From Nonomuraea roseoviolacea subsp. carminata (GTDB lineage: Bacteria > Actinomycetota > Actinomycetes > Streptosporangiales > Streptosporangiaceae): a stretch of DNA of 64,000 nt. A model generated the notes under the pieces. The model had not been told where the DNA came from. It searched no databases and worked only from the letters and a program-made list of their open reading frames with translations. Location: NCBI RefSeq assembly GCF_024172185.1, contig NZ_JAMZEC010000001.1, forward strand, positions 3,844,001-3,908,000, written 5' to 3'. This document shows positions 33,135 to 42,689 of the stretch, in pieces. The position numbers and the translations under genes were made by a program. Within the stretch, counting starts at the first letter, position 1. Each line of letters begins with the position of its first letter.

Positions 33135-34556
33135 GTGACGTTGCTCCCACGCCCGCTGCGCGGACGTGCCGCTCTCGCGATCGGCGCCGTCGCCGCGCTC
33201 ACCCTCGGGGCGGTGGCGGTCAGCCCCGCCGTCACCGCCGCGGCAGCCACCGGCTGCGCCGTCACCTACACGGCCAGCACCTGGCAGGGCGGCTTCAGCG
33301 CCAACATCTCGATCAAGAACCTCGGCGACCCGGTCAACGGCTGGACGCTCGGCTTCACCTTCCCCGACTCCGGCCAGAAGGTCGTCCAGGGCTGGTCGGC
33401 GACGTACAGCCAGACGGGCGCCGCCGTGACCGCGCGCAGCATGAGCTACAACGGCGCGCTCGGCACCAACGCCTCGGCCACGATCGGCTTCAACGGGAGC
33501 TGGACGGGCGCCAACCCGGCGCCGACCTCCTTCACCCTCAACGGCGTCACCTGCACCGGCTCCACGACGCCCGGCCCCACGCCCACCGTGACCCCGACGG
33601 TGACGCCGCCCACCGACGGCACCCCGGTGGGGATCAACGGCCAGCTCCACGTGTGCGGCGTCAACCTCTGCAACCAGTACAACCGGCCCATCCAGCTACG
33701 CGGCATGAGCACCCACGGCCTGCAGTGGTTCGCCAAGTGCTACAACGCCGCCTCCCTCGACGCGCTGGCCGGCGACTGGAAGGCCGACCTGCTGCGGATC
33801 TCCATGTACGTCCAGGAGGACGGCTACGAGACCAACCCGCCGGCCTTCACCGCCCAGGTCAACAACCTCGTGGACATGGCCGAGGCGCGCGGCCTGTACG
33901 CGCTGATCGACTTCCACACGCTGACGCCCGGCGACCCGATGTACAACCTCGACCGGGCCAAGACCTTCTTCGCCGCCGTCGCGACCCGCAACGCCGCCAA
34001 GAAGAACGTCATCTACGAGATCACCAACGAGCCCAACGGGGTGAGCTGGTCGACCATCAAGAGCTACGCCGAGCAGGTCATCCCGGTCATCCGCGCCCAC
34101 GATCCCGACGCCGTCATCGTGGTCGGCACCCGCGGCTGGTCGTCGCTCGGCGTCTCGGACGGCGGCAACGAGAGCGAGGTCGTCAACAACCCGGTCAACG
34201 CCGCCAACATCATGTACACCTTCCACTTCTACGCCGCCTCCCACACCGACACCTACCGGGCGGCGCTGACCAGGGCGGCCACGCGCATCCCGATGTTCGT
34301 CACGGAGTTCGGCACCGTCACCTACACCGGAGGAGGCACGGTGGACCTCGGCAGCACCACGACATGGCTCAACCTGCTGGACCAGTACAAGATCAGCTAC
34401 GCGAACTGGACCTACTCCGACGCCGACGAGAGCAGCGCCGCCTTCAAGCCCGGCACCTGCAACGGCGGCACGTACGCGGGGACGGCCGTGCTGACGCAGT
34501 CGGGCGTCTACATGCGCGACCGCATCCGTACCCCGGACAACTTCCCGACCGGCTGA
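33135..34556 (+). CDS. Secreted cellulase: CBM2 domain plus GH5 endoglucanase
   Basis: This 473-residue protein has a signal peptide (about 1-40, ending near AAAATGCAV), a family 2 cellulose-binding module (about 38-145, WQGGFSANISIKNLGDPVNG and the bracketing Cys pair), a Thr/Pro linker (GPTPTVTPTVTPP) and a GH5 catalytic domain. The catalytic acid Glu is in VIYEITNEPNGV and the nucleophile Glu in IPMFVTEFGTV. It hydrolyses internal beta-1,4-glucosidic bonds outside the cell. The order CBM2-linker-GH5 is common in actinomycetes. GTG start at 33135. It is monocistronic, followed by a strong hairpin. Confidence 0.93.
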   Translation: MTLLPRPLRGRAALAIGAVAALTLGAVAVSPAVTAAAATGCAVTYTASTWQGGFSANISIKNLGDPVNGWTLGFTFPDSGQKVVQGWSATYSQTGAAVTARSMSYNGALGTNASATIGFNGSWTGANPAPTSFTLNGVTCTGSTTPGPTPTVTPTVTPPTDGTPVGINGQLHVCGVNLCNQYNRPIQLRGMSTHGLQWFAKCYNAASLDALAGDWKADLLRISMYVQEDGYETNPPAFTAQVNNLVDMAEARGLYALIDFHTLTPGDPMYNLDRAKTFFAAVATRNAAKKNVIYEITNEPNGVSWSTIKSYAEQVIPVIRAHDPDAVIVVGTRGWSSLGVSDGGNESEVVNNPVNAANIMYTFHFYAASHTDTYRAALTRAATRIPMFVTEFGTVTYTGGGTVDLGSTTTWLNLLDQYKISYANWTYSDADESSAAFKPGTCNGGTYAGTAVLTQSGVYMRDRIRTPDNFPTG

Positions 34557-34566
34557 CCCCGCCGGC

Positions 34567-34632
34567 CGGAGACCACCGGGCCCGAGACCACCGGGCCCGC
34601 GGTGCGGGAGGCGCGCCGCGGGCCCGGTCTCC
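34567..34632 (+). terminator. Large hairpin after the cellulase gene
   Basis: GAGACCACCGGGCCC occurs twice in tandem and its second copy pairs with CCGCGGGCCCGGTCTCC (about 34616-34632), giving a stem of roughly 15 bp. It lies between convergent genes and can terminate both. Confidence 0.65.
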
Positions 34633-34657
34633 ATGTGTCCGAGGCCCACGCCCGCCT

Positions 34658-35296
34658 TCAGGCCGGGCGGATCCGCTCCAGGGCCGCGCGCATCTCGGCG
34701 GCCGTCTCCGGCGACAGCGCGGGGTGGGAGTGGAGGTCGAGGATCACGGTCGCCAGCAGGTGCGCCCCCTCGGGGCTGGCCACGTCCACGCCGAGGCTCC
34801 TGGAGACGTGCCGGTGGAGGATCGTGACGGCCAGCGCCATCGCGGTGCTGACCGTCGCGCGCGCCTTCCGGTCGGCGAAGGGCGGGTCGGCGCGCTCGGC
34901 GTCGGCCTCCGCCAGCCACTGCTCGCCCGCGCGCACCATCTCGTCGAACAGCGGCTCGGCCCGGCCCTCGACGAGGGCCCGCACGAGGTAGGGCTGGTAG
35001 GGCCCGAAGGCGGCCTGGGCCATGGCGACCGGGTTGGCCCTGGTGAGCATGGGGTCGTCGAAGGTCGCGTCCCTGACCCGGCGCAGCGTCTTGACGAGGA
35101 ACTCGTCGCACGCCTCGCGCAGCGCCTCCTTCGAGCCGAAGTGGTGGCGCACCAGCCCCGAGGAGACTCCCGCGGTCTCCGCTATGCCGCGGATCGTGGC
35201 CCGCTCGAACCCGAGCTCGCCGAACTGCCGCAGCGCGGCCTCCCTGATCCGGGCGCGGGCGGTCAGATCCTCAAGGTCCGCCTCGATGCTCGCCAC
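34658..35296 (-). CDS. TetR family transcriptional regulator
   Basis: This 212-residue repressor has an N-terminal helix-turn-helix ATIRGIAETAGVSSGLVRHH followed by FGSKEALREACDEF. The C-terminal ligand domain is of the type often paired with ABC exporters of antimicrobial or lipophilic compounds. It is divergent from the ABC exporter operon, and a palindrome lies between them. The likely role is repression of that operon until an inducer is bound. Confidence 0.87.
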   Translation of the reverse strand: MASIEADLEDLTARARIREAALRQFGELGFERATIRGIAETAGVSSGLVRHHFGSKEALREACDEFLVKTLRRVRDATFDDPMLTRANPVAMAQAAFGPYQPYLVRALVEGRAEPLFDEMVRAGEQWLAEADAERADPPFADRKARATVSTAMALAVTILHRHVSRSLGVDVASPEGAHLLATVILDLHSHPALSPETAAEMRAALERIRPA

Positions 35297-35358
35297 CAGC
35301 CACCCCTCCAGGCTTCGCGCATACGTACGGGATGAAGACTACACGCGCTGGACGCCTA

Positions 35359-35374
35359 CTACACAAGCGTGTAG
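35359..35374. promoter_or_regulatory. TetR operator between regulator and ABC exporter
   Basis: CTACAC-AAGC-GTGTAG is a 16-bp dyad midway between the divergent starts. A half-site CTACACGCG is present about 20 bp away (35338-35346). The placement supports control of both genes by the TetR protein. Confidence 0.6.
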
Positions 35375-35440
35375 CTTCCTTCTCATCAGGGTAGTCCGCT
35401 TCACATGCGGACAGCCGCGGCTCTCTTCAGGAAGATCACC

Positions 35441-36370
35441 ATGACTGACGCCATCTCGGTGTCCGGGCTCACCAAGGCGTTCGGCTCGGCCCGGGCGCTC
35501 GACGGCCTGGACCTCACCGTGCGCACGGGCGAGACCCACGGGTTCCTCGGCCCCAACGGCGCGGGGAAGAGCACCACGATCCGCGTCCTGCTCGGCCTGC
35601 TGCGCGCCGACGGGGGCCGCGCGCGGCTGCTCGGCGAGGACCCGTGGACCCGCGCCACCTCCCTGCACCGCCGCCTGGCGTACGTGCCCGGCGACGTCAC
35701 GCTGTGGCCCGGCCTGACCGGCGGGGAGGTGATCGACCTGCTCGGCGGGCTGCGCGGCGGCCTCGACCGCGCGCGCAGGCGGGAGCTGCTGGAGCGCTTC
35801 CACCTTGACCCGCGCAAGCGCGCCCGCGCCTACTCCAAGGGCGACCGCCAGAAGGTCGCCCTCGTCGCGGCCCTGTCCGGCGACGCGGAGCTGCTGATCC
35901 TCGACGAGCCGACCTCCGGGCTGGACCCGCTGATGGAGGAGGTCTTCCGCGAGACGCTGCGCGAGGAGCTGCGCCGCGGCGACCGCACCGTGCTGCTCTC
36001 CAGCCACATCCTGTCCGAGGTCGAGGCCCTGTGCGACCGGGTCACCATCGTCCGCGACGGGCGCACGGTCGAGACCGGCACGCTCGCCGACCTGCGGCAC
36101 CTGACCCGCACCTCGGTCCAGGCCGACCTCGCCGGCCCGCCGCACGGGCTCGCCGCCCTGCCCGGCGTCCACGACGTCCGCGTCCACGGCGGCCGGGTGG
36201 TCTTCGACGCCGACGCCCCCGCCCTGGACGCGGCGCTGCGCTGCCTGGCCGAGGCGGGCGTGCGCGGTCTGGTCAGCAGGCCGCCCAGCCTGGAGGAGCT
36301 GTTCCTGCGCCACTACAGCCACACCACCGAGGCCGCCGGGGCGGTCGGGTCCGCGGGGGCGGCCCGATGA
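35441..36370 (+). CDS. ABC exporter ATP-binding protein
   Basis: This 309-residue ATPase has GFLGPNGAGKSTTIRVLLGL (Walker A), YSKGDRQKVALVAAL (a signature with SKGD in place of SGG) and LLILDEPTSGLDPL, plus the switch His in LSSHILSEVEAL. It belongs to the DrrA/NodI-like drug exporter group. AGGAAG precedes the ATG at 35441. It overlaps the permease start by 4 bp. Substrate unknown; control by the divergent TetR suggests a toxic or lipophilic compound. Confidence 0.88.
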   Translation: MTDAISVSGLTKAFGSARALDGLDLTVRTGETHGFLGPNGAGKSTTIRVLLGLLRADGGRARLLGEDPWTRATSLHRRLAYVPGDVTLWPGLTGGEVIDLLGGLRGGLDRARRRELLERFHLDPRKRARAYSKGDRQKVALVAALSGDAELLILDEPTSGLDPLMEEVFRETLREELRRGDRTVLLSSHILSEVEALCDRVTIVRDGRTVETGTLADLRHLTRTSVQADLAGPPHGLAALPGVHDVRVHGGRVVFDADAPALDAALRCLAEAGVRGLVSRPPSLEELFLRHYSHTTEAAGAVGSAGAAR

Positions 36371-37962
36371 GCGCGCTCGCCGGCACCCGCACGCTGGCCG
36401 GGCTGGCGCTGCGCCGGGAGCGGGCCGTCGCGCCCTGGTGGATCGCGCTGAACATGTCCATGGCCCTGCTGCTGATCGGGTACATCCAGCGGGTCATGCC
36501 GACCGACGCCGTCAAGGCGGCCTACACCGCCGTCATCTCCAGGAACACCTTCTTCCAGGCGCTCGGCGGCGGCTTCGTCGAGCCGCGCCTCGACGTCCTC
36601 GCGACCTGGCGCAGCGGCGGGTTCCTCTACGTGGCCAGTGCCTTCGCGGCCGTCATGTGCGTCGTCCGGCACACCCGCGCGGAGGAGGACGCGGGCCGGG
36701 CCGAGCTGCTGCGCGCGGCCGGAACCGGCCGCCGCGCCCCGCTGACGGCCGCGCTGCTCGTGGCCGCCGGGACCAGCCTGCTCGGCGGCCTGCTCACCGC
36801 GCTCGCGCTGGTCGCGGCCGGCCTCGAACCCGTCGGCTCGGCCGCCTACGGCGCCGCGATCACGGCGGTGGGATGGGTGTTCGCCGGCGTGGCCGCGGTG
36901 GCCGTCCAGCTCTCGCGCACCGCCCGCACCGCCACGACGATCGGCCTGTTCACGCTCGGCGTCGCCTACGTCATGCGGTACATCGGGGACGCGACGCGGC
37001 AGTACTGGCTGAAGGCTCTGTCCCCGATCGGCTGGGGCCACCTCGTGCGGCCCTACCAGGACGAGCGGTGGTGGCTGCTCGGCCTGTCGGCCGGGGTGGC
37101 CGCCGCGCTGTGCGCCCTCGCGTACGCGCTGCTCGACCGGCGCGACCTCGGCGCGGGCATGGTGCCCGAACGGCTCGGCCCCGCCTCCGCCCCCGGACCG
37201 CGCGGCCCGGTGGGCACGGCCTGGCGGCTGCACCGCGGCCTGCTCGCGCGCTGGGCGGCCGGCGTCGCGGTCCTTGCCATCGCGACGGCCGGGGCGGGCA
37301 CCCTCGCCGGCCAGCTCGCCGCCATGCCCGGGATCGCCCAGGGCCTGCTACGGAACATGGGCGGGCCCACCGGGGGAGCGCTCGACGTCTACCAGCGGTA
37401 CATGACGCTGATCTTCGCCCACGTGATCGCGCTCTACCCGGTGCTCATGGTGCGGCGGTTGCGTTCGGAGGAGACCTCCGGCCGGGCGGAGACCCTGCTG
37501 GCCACGCCGCTGACCCGCCTGCGCTGGGCGGGCGGCCACCTGGCGCTGGCCGGGCTGGGCTCCGCCGCGCTGCTCGCCGTCGCCGGGGTCGTCCACGGCG
37601 TGCTCTACGGGCTCCTCGTGGGCGACCTCGCCGCCGACCCGCCACGGGTGCTGGCCGGGATGCTGAGCCACGTCCCCGCGGTGTGGTCCGTCGGCGCCGC
37701 GGGGGTGCTCGCGTACGGGCTGCTCCCACGGGCGAGCGTGGCGGTCTCGTGGGCGGTCTGGATCCTGACCGCCGTGCTCGGCCAGCTCGCCGGCCCTCTG
37801 TACGGGATGTGGGCCGGCACGCCGCTGGAACCGTTCCACTACGTCCCCGACGTGTTCGGGGACGGCTCCTTCGACGCCGGGCCGTACCTGCTGCTGTTCG
37901 CGCTCACGGCGGCCCTCGTCGGCGGCGGCCTGCTCGCCCTGCGCCGCCGCGACCTGGGCTGA
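36367..37962 (+). CDS. ABC exporter permease, double-length
   Basis: This 531-residue protein has about twelve membrane helices in two repeated halves. Each half contains a related motif, EEDAGRAELLRAAGTGRRAP and SEETSGRAETLLATPLTRLR, showing internal duplication. It is of the large permease type found beside TetR-controlled ABC ATPases in actinomycetes (a putative exporter of polyketide antibiotics). One protein probably forms the whole channel. The ATG overlaps the ATPase stop (ATGA). Confidence 0.87.
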   Translation: MSALAGTRTLAGLALRRERAVAPWWIALNMSMALLLIGYIQRVMPTDAVKAAYTAVISRNTFFQALGGGFVEPRLDVLATWRSGGFLYVASAFAAVMCVVRHTRAEEDAGRAELLRAAGTGRRAPLTAALLVAAGTSLLGGLLTALALVAAGLEPVGSAAYGAAITAVGWVFAGVAAVAVQLSRTARTATTIGLFTLGVAYVMRYIGDATRQYWLKALSPIGWGHLVRPYQDERWWLLGLSAGVAAALCALAYALLDRRDLGAGMVPERLGPASAPGPRGPVGTAWRLHRGLLARWAAGVAVLAIATAGAGTLAGQLAAMPGIAQGLLRNMGGPTGGALDVYQRYMTLIFAHVIALYPVLMVRRLRSEETSGRAETLLATPLTRLRWAGGHLALAGLGSAALLAVAGVVHGVLYGLLVGDLAADPPRVLAGMLSHVPAVWSVGAAGVLAYGLLPRASVAVSWAVWILTAVLGQLAGPLYGMWAGTPLEPFHYVPDVFGDGSFDAGPYLLLFALTAALVGGGLLALRRRDLG

Positions 37963-37973
37963 CGGGGCTCCGG

Positions 37974-38738
37974 TCAGGCGGTGAGGGCGGTCTCGGCCGG
38001 GCCGGTGTGGCCGACGCGGCGGTACCACTCGGTGCCGAGGAGCTGGGCGCGCGCCGGCTCGGGCAGGGCGGTCAGCAGGGTCATCGACGCGCCCCGCTCC
38101 AGCTCCGACCGGTGCGCGTGCATGGCCGCCCACTTGTGCTCGCCCCACGGCGCGATGTCGAGCGTCGTCGTGACCCGGTCGTCGGGCACGCCCGGCAGCG
38201 TCTGCCCCGGCTCGGGGTCCGCGCCGAACACCGCACGCCAGTGCGACACCACCACCGACCGGGGGATGACCGCCAGGTAGAGGGCCCGCGGCCACCAGGG
38301 CTCGCCCGCGTCCGGGTAGAGCTGGTCGTACCCGGCCGCCTCCACCGCCGCCAGGGTGACGCGGTGGACGTGGACGTGGTCGGGGTGCCCGTAGGCGCCG
38401 TACCCGTCGTAGGTCAGCACGACGTCGGGCCTGAACTCCCTGATGTGCCGCACCACCCGGCCGACGGCCTCGTCGAACGGCGCGTCGAGGAAGCGCGGGG
38501 CGCCGGGCGCCGACTCGGGCTTGTTCGCGTCGGCGTAGCCCAGCAGCCGCGGCTCGCCCGCGCCGAGGATGTCCAGCGAGCGCTCCAGCTCGCCGGCCCG
38601 CACGGTGCCCGCCGTCCAGGTGCAGGTGACGACCGCGGTGCGGGCGCCCTCGGCGGAGCACCTGGCCAGCGTGCCGCCCGTCCAGATCGCCTCGTCGTCC
38701 GGATGGGCGTGGACCGCCAGCACCCCGAACCCCGCCAC
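37974..38738 (-). CDS. PIG-L family N-deacetylase
   Basis: This 254-residue protein has the zinc-binding motif AVHAHPDDEAIWTGGTLA and the third ligand in YGAYGHPDHVHVHRV, as in MshB and Mca. It removes acetyl or larger acyl groups from amines such as GlcNAc-inositol or mycothiol conjugates. The exact substrate is unknown, and it is not clearly MshB. GAAGGAGGGCATC lies directly before the GTG at 38738, which sets the start. It converges on the ABC permease. Confidence 0.85.
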   Translation of the reverse strand: MAGFGVLAVHAHPDDEAIWTGGTLARCSAEGARTAVVTCTWTAGTVRAGELERSLDILGAGEPRLLGYADANKPESAPGAPRFLDAPFDEAVGRVVRHIREFRPDVVLTYDGYGAYGHPDHVHVHRVTLAAVEAAGYDQLYPDAGEPWWPRALYLAVIPRSVVVSHWRAVFGADPEPGQTLPGVPDDRVTTTLDIAPWGEHKWAAMHAHRSELERGASMTLLTALPEPARAQLLGTEWYRRVGHTGPAETALTA

Positions 38739-38783
38739 GATGCCCTCCTTCAAGATCGCTGGACGGCCATCGTAGCGGCGGGT

Positions 38784-39134
38784 TCAGCGCAGGGACGACC
38801 AGTGGCAGGCGTCCTCCAGGGAGCCGTAGGGCGGGAACTGGTCGACGAGCTGCGTGATGGTCAGCAGCCGGGCCAGCACGCCGCGCACGCCGACCAGGCG
38901 CAGGCCGCCGCCGCGGCTCTCCGCCCGGCGCTGGCTGTCGATGAGCTGCCACAGCCCGCTGGAGTCGCAGAAGCGCAGCCCGGCCGTGTCGAGGACGATC
39001 CGGGGCCGCTCCGAGGCCAGCGGCCCGGCCAGGGCCGCGATCAGCAGGTGCTGGGAGCTCATGTCCAGCTCACCGGTCAGGCGAACCACGTCGACGTCGC
39101 CGTGCCGCTCCATATCGATCACCAGGCGTGCCAT
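38784..39134 (-). CDS. STAS-domain anti-anti-sigma factor
   Basis: This 116-residue STAS protein (SpoIIAA/RsbV type) has the strand VRLTGELDMSSQHLLIAAL and the phosphorylation-site loop GLRFCDSSGLWQLIDSQ. It binds an RsbW-like anti-sigma factor when unphosphorylated. The only RsbW-like protein in the window is at 28700-29104, but actinomycetes have many. The gene is monocistronic; GAGAGG lies about 8 nt before the ATG at 39134. Confidence 0.87.
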   Translation of the reverse strand: MARLVIDMERHGDVDVVRLTGELDMSSQHLLIAALAGPLASERPRIVLDTAGLRFCDSSGLWQLIDSQRRAESRGGGLRLVGVRGVLARLLTITQLVDQFPPYGSLEDACHWSSLR

Positions 39135-39327
39135 GGCACTGCCTCTCCGTCGCCGTGTCGATGCCGTCGCCACCCTTGACCAGCGGGGATAGCGTCCAGC
39201 TTATCCGCACACCTCCGCCCGGCTCCACGGCTTGCCGGAAACGGTCACGAGGATCCCTCCGGTGTCGGGCGCGGCGGGCGTCCCGGGACCCTACCGCAGG
39301 CCCCGGGACGCCCACCGGCCCCGGCCG

Positions 39328-41049
39328 TCAGACGCCGACCGCCCGATCGTCGGCGCGAGGGCCCGCCTCCTCGAAGATCTCCGCGCGGGCCGCCACCGCC
39401 GACACGTCGTCGGGCTGCAGCTCCGCGGACATCTCCGCGTGCACCATGGTCCGGTAGCGCTCCGTCTCGCGCCGCACGTCCTCCTCGTCCCAGCCGAGCA
39501 CCGGGGCGACGATCGCGGCCACCTCGGCCGCCGCGGCCACGCCGCGGTCGCGCTCCTCGATGGAGATGCGGGTACGGCGCACCAGCACGTCCTCCAGGTG
39601 CAGCGCACCCTCGTGCGTGGCCGCGTACAGCGCCTCGGCCCGCAGGTAGTCGGCCGCCCCGGTCAGCGGCTCCCCGAGGGACGCGTCCTCCTCGATCAGG
39701 CCGAGGACGTCCTCGACGGCCGAGCCGTAACGCCCGAGCAGGCGCTCGACGCGGGCGACGTCCACCCCGGCGCGCGCGGCCAGCCGGGCGCGGCCGTTGC
39801 GCAGCGCCTCGAACCCCTCGGCCCCGAGCAGCGGCAGCCGGTCGGTGACCGAGCGCGGCACGGCCGAGCCCAGCTCGCGCGCCGCCACGTCCACGGCGTC
39901 CTTGGCCATGACCCGGTACGTCGTGTACTTGCCGCCGGCGATGACGACGAGCCCCGGCGCGGGCCGGGCGACGGTGTGCTCCCTGGACAGCTTGGCGGTG
40001 TCGGAGGCGTCACCGGCGAGGAGCGGGCGCAGGCCCGTGTAGACGCCGTCGATGTCCTCGTGGGTGAGGGGCGTCGCGAGCACCTTGTTGACCTGGTCGA
40101 GCAGGTACTCGATGTCGGCCCGGCTGGCCACGGGACGGCCCTTGTCGAGGTTCCAGTCCGTGTCGGTGGTGCCGATGATCCAGTGCCGGCCCCACGGGAT
40201 GGTGAAGAGCACGCTCTTCTCCGTACGCAGGATCAGGCCGGTGTGCAGGGTGATCCGGTCGCGCGGGACCGTGATGTGGACCCCCTTGGACGCCCTGACC
40301 CGCAGGCCGCCCTTGGTGCCCGCCATCCGCGCGGTCTCGTCGGTCCAGACGCCGGTGGCGTTGATCACCTGGCGGGCGCGCACCACGATCTCGCGCCCGT
40401 CCTCCAGGTCCGCCACCCGGGCCCCGGTCACGCGCTCGCCGTCGCGGACCAGCGCGGTCACGCGGGCCCTGGTCGCGACGGCCGCGCCGTACTGCGCGGC
40501 GGTGCGCGCCAGCGTCATCGCGAACCGCGCGTCGTCCACCTGGGCGTCGTGGTACTGGACGGCGCCGACGAGCGCCTCCGGGCTGAGCGAGGGCGCGGCG
40601 GCCAGCGCGCCCCGCCGGCTCATGTGCCGGTGCCGCGGCAGGATCCGCCGGCCGTCGAGCATGTCGTACAGCGCGATGCCGGCGCCCACGTAGAACCGCT
40701 CCCACAGCCGGTGCTTCAGCGGGAACAGGAACGGCACCGGGCGCACCAGATGGGGCGCGAGCCGGGTCAGCAACAGGCCGCGCTCCTTGAGGGCCTCCCT
40801 GACCAGCTTGAAGTCGAGCTGTTCGAGGTAGCGCAGACCGCCGTGGACGAGCTTGCTCGACCGGCTCGACGTGCCGGCGGCCCAGTCCTGCGCCTCCACC
40901 AGCGCGACCGACAGGCCGCGGGACACGGCGTCGAGCGCCGCGCCGGCGCCCACGACGCCACCGCCCACGACCAGCACGTCGAACTCGTCGTCGCCCAGCC
41001 GCCGCAGCGTCTCCGCGCGGTACGCGGGTCCCAGCGGTACAGATGTCAC
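39328..41049 (-). CDS. glpD: Glycerol-3-phosphate dehydrogenase (FAD-dependent)
   Basis: This 573-residue enzyme oxidises sn-glycerol-3-phosphate to dihydroxyacetone phosphate at the membrane. The FAD Rossmann motif is VLVVGGGVVGAGAALDAVSR; also visible are SSRSSKLVHGGLRYLEQLDF, FTIPWGRHWIIGTTDTDW and VIAGGKYTTYRVMAKDAVD. A C-terminal helical domain completes the usual length. It is the last gene of glpF-glpK-glpD on the minus strand, 88 bp after glpK. The start is the GTG at 41049. Confidence 0.95.
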   Translation of the reverse strand: MTSVPLGPAYRAETLRRLGDDEFDVLVVGGGVVGAGAALDAVSRGLSVALVEAQDWAAGTSSRSSKLVHGGLRYLEQLDFKLVREALKERGLLLTRLAPHLVRPVPFLFPLKHRLWERFYVGAGIALYDMLDGRRILPRHRHMSRRGALAAAPSLSPEALVGAVQYHDAQVDDARFAMTLARTAAQYGAAVATRARVTALVRDGERVTGARVADLEDGREIVVRARQVINATGVWTDETARMAGTKGGLRVRASKGVHITVPRDRITLHTGLILRTEKSVLFTIPWGRHWIIGTTDTDWNLDKGRPVASRADIEYLLDQVNKVLATPLTHEDIDGVYTGLRPLLAGDASDTAKLSREHTVARPAPGLVVIAGGKYTTYRVMAKDAVDVAARELGSAVPRSVTDRLPLLGAEGFEALRNGRARLAARAGVDVARVERLLGRYGSAVEDVLGLIEEDASLGEPLTGAADYLRAEALYAATHEGALHLEDVLVRRTRISIEERDRGVAAAAEVAAIVAPVLGWDEEDVRRETERYRTMVHAEMSAELQPDDVSAVAARAEIFEEAGPRADDRAVGV

Positions 41050-41137
41050 AGTAGAGCTCCTTCTCGAAAAGTCAGGCGGGCCCTGGGCCGCGATCCGCGC
41101 GGCCGTGCGCGGACCGCGGCCCGGGTGGTCGGCCGGC

Positions 41138-42655
41138 TCAGCCGACGTCGACCCAGTCGAGCGTGCGGGTGACGGCCTTCTTCCAGGTGGCGTAGCCGCC
41201 GTCGCGCTGCTCCTGCGACCAGGCGGGCTGCCAGCGGCGGTCCTCCTGCCAGTTCTGCTTGAGCTCGTCGGTGGACTTCCAGAAGCCCACGGCGAGCCCC
41301 GCGGCGTAGGCGGCGCCCAGCGCGGTCGTCTCCGCCACGACGGGCTTGGAGACCGGGACGCCGAGGATGTCGGCCTGGATCTGCATGCACAGGTCGTTGG
41401 CGGTGACGCCGCCGTCCACCCGCAGCACGTCGAGGGTGACCCCGGAGTCCTGGCGCATCGCCTCGACCACGTCGCGGCTCTGGTAGCAGATGGACTCCAG
41501 CGTGGCGCGGGCGATGTGCGCGTTGTTGTTGTAGCGCGACAGGCCGACGATCGCGCCGCGGGCGTCGGAGCGCCAGTACGGCGCGAACAGGCCGGAGAAG
41601 GCGGGCACGAAGAACACGCCGCCGTTGTCCTCGACCTGCCGGGCCAGCGACTCGCTCTGCTCGGCCCCGGAGATGATGCCGAGCTGGTCGCGCAGCCACT
41701 GCACGGCCGAGCCGGTCACCGCGATGGAGCCCTCCAGCGCGTACACCGGGGCCTCCGCGCCGAACTGGTAGCACACCGTGGTGAGCAGGCCGTTCTTCGA
41801 GCGGACCGGGGTGGTGCCGGTGTTGAGCAGCAGGAAGTTGCCCGTGCCGTAGGTGTTCTTGGCCTCGCCGACCTCGAAGCACACCTGGCCGACGGTGGCG
41901 GCCTGCTGGTCGCCGAGGACGCCGCCGAGCGTGACCTGCCCGCCCAGCGGGCCGCTCTCCCGGGTGCGCCCGTACGCCTCGGCGTGCGAGGACGGGACGA
42001 TGGCCGGCAGCATCCGCCGCGGGATGCCGAAGAACGACAGCAGCTCGTCGTCCCAGTCCAGCTTCTCCAGGTCCATGAGCATGGTGCGGCTGGCGTTGGT
42101 GACGTCGGTGACGTGCAGGCCGCCGTCGGGGCCGCCGGTGAGGTTCCACAGCAGCCACGTGTCGGTGGTGCCGAAGATCGCCTCGCCGGCCTCGGCCGCC
42201 TCGCGCACGCCTTCGACGTTCTCCAGGATCCACTGGATCTTCCCGGCGGAGAAGTACGTCGCGGGCGGCAGTCCGGCCTTGGCGCGGATGACGTCGCCCC
42301 TGCCGTCGCGCTCCAGCGCCGAGGCGATCCGGTCCGTGCGCGTGTCCTGCCAGACGATGGCGTTGTAGTACGGCCGGCCGGTGGTGCGGTTCCAGACCAC
42401 GGAGGTCTCGCGCTGGTTGGTGATGCCGAGCGCGGCCAGGTCGGAGGCCACGAGGTTCGCCTTGTTCAGCGTGGTCTGGATGACCGCCCGGGTGCGCTCC
42501 CAGATCTCCGTGGGGTTGTGCTCCACCCAGCCGGCGCGCGGCAGGATCTGCTCGTGTTCGAGCTGGTGGCGGGCGATCTCGTTGCCGCCGTGATCGAAGA
42601 TCATGAAGCGGGTGCTCGTCGTTCCCTGGTCGACGGCGCCGACGAAGTCCGGCAT
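41138..42655 (-). CDS. glpK: Glycerol kinase (first copy, in glpFKD operon)
   Basis: This 505-residue FGGY kinase phosphorylates glycerol with ATP. It shows AVDQGTTSTRFMIFDHGG, the substrate motif ITNQRETSVVWNRTTGRPYY, VEHNPTEIWERT, DQQAATVGQVCFEVGEAKNT and the YGTGNFLLLNTGTTPV nucleotide block. The ATG at 42655 has GAGGAGG about 9 nt upstream; an upstream in-frame start is shadow sequence. It lies 34 bp downstream of glpF. A second, diverged copy lies at 44620. Confidence 0.95.
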   Translation of the reverse strand: MPDFVGAVDQGTTSTRFMIFDHGGNEIARHQLEHEQILPRAGWVEHNPTEIWERTRAVIQTTLNKANLVASDLAALGITNQRETSVVWNRTTGRPYYNAIVWQDTRTDRIASALERDGRGDVIRAKAGLPPATYFSAGKIQWILENVEGVREAAEAGEAIFGTTDTWLLWNLTGGPDGGLHVTDVTNASRTMLMDLEKLDWDDELLSFFGIPRRMLPAIVPSSHAEAYGRTRESGPLGGQVTLGGVLGDQQAATVGQVCFEVGEAKNTYGTGNFLLLNTGTTPVRSKNGLLTTVCYQFGAEAPVYALEGSIAVTGSAVQWLRDQLGIISGAEQSESLARQVEDNGGVFFVPAFSGLFAPYWRSDARGAIVGLSRYNNNAHIARATLESICYQSRDVVEAMRQDSGVTLDVLRVDGGVTANDLCMQIQADILGVPVSKPVVAETTALGAAYAAGLAVGFWKSTDELKQNWQEDRRWQPAWSQEQRDGGYATWKKAVTRTLDWVDVG

Positions 42656-42689
42656 GGAATCGTGCCTCCTCGGATGGGGGGTGGGGTGG

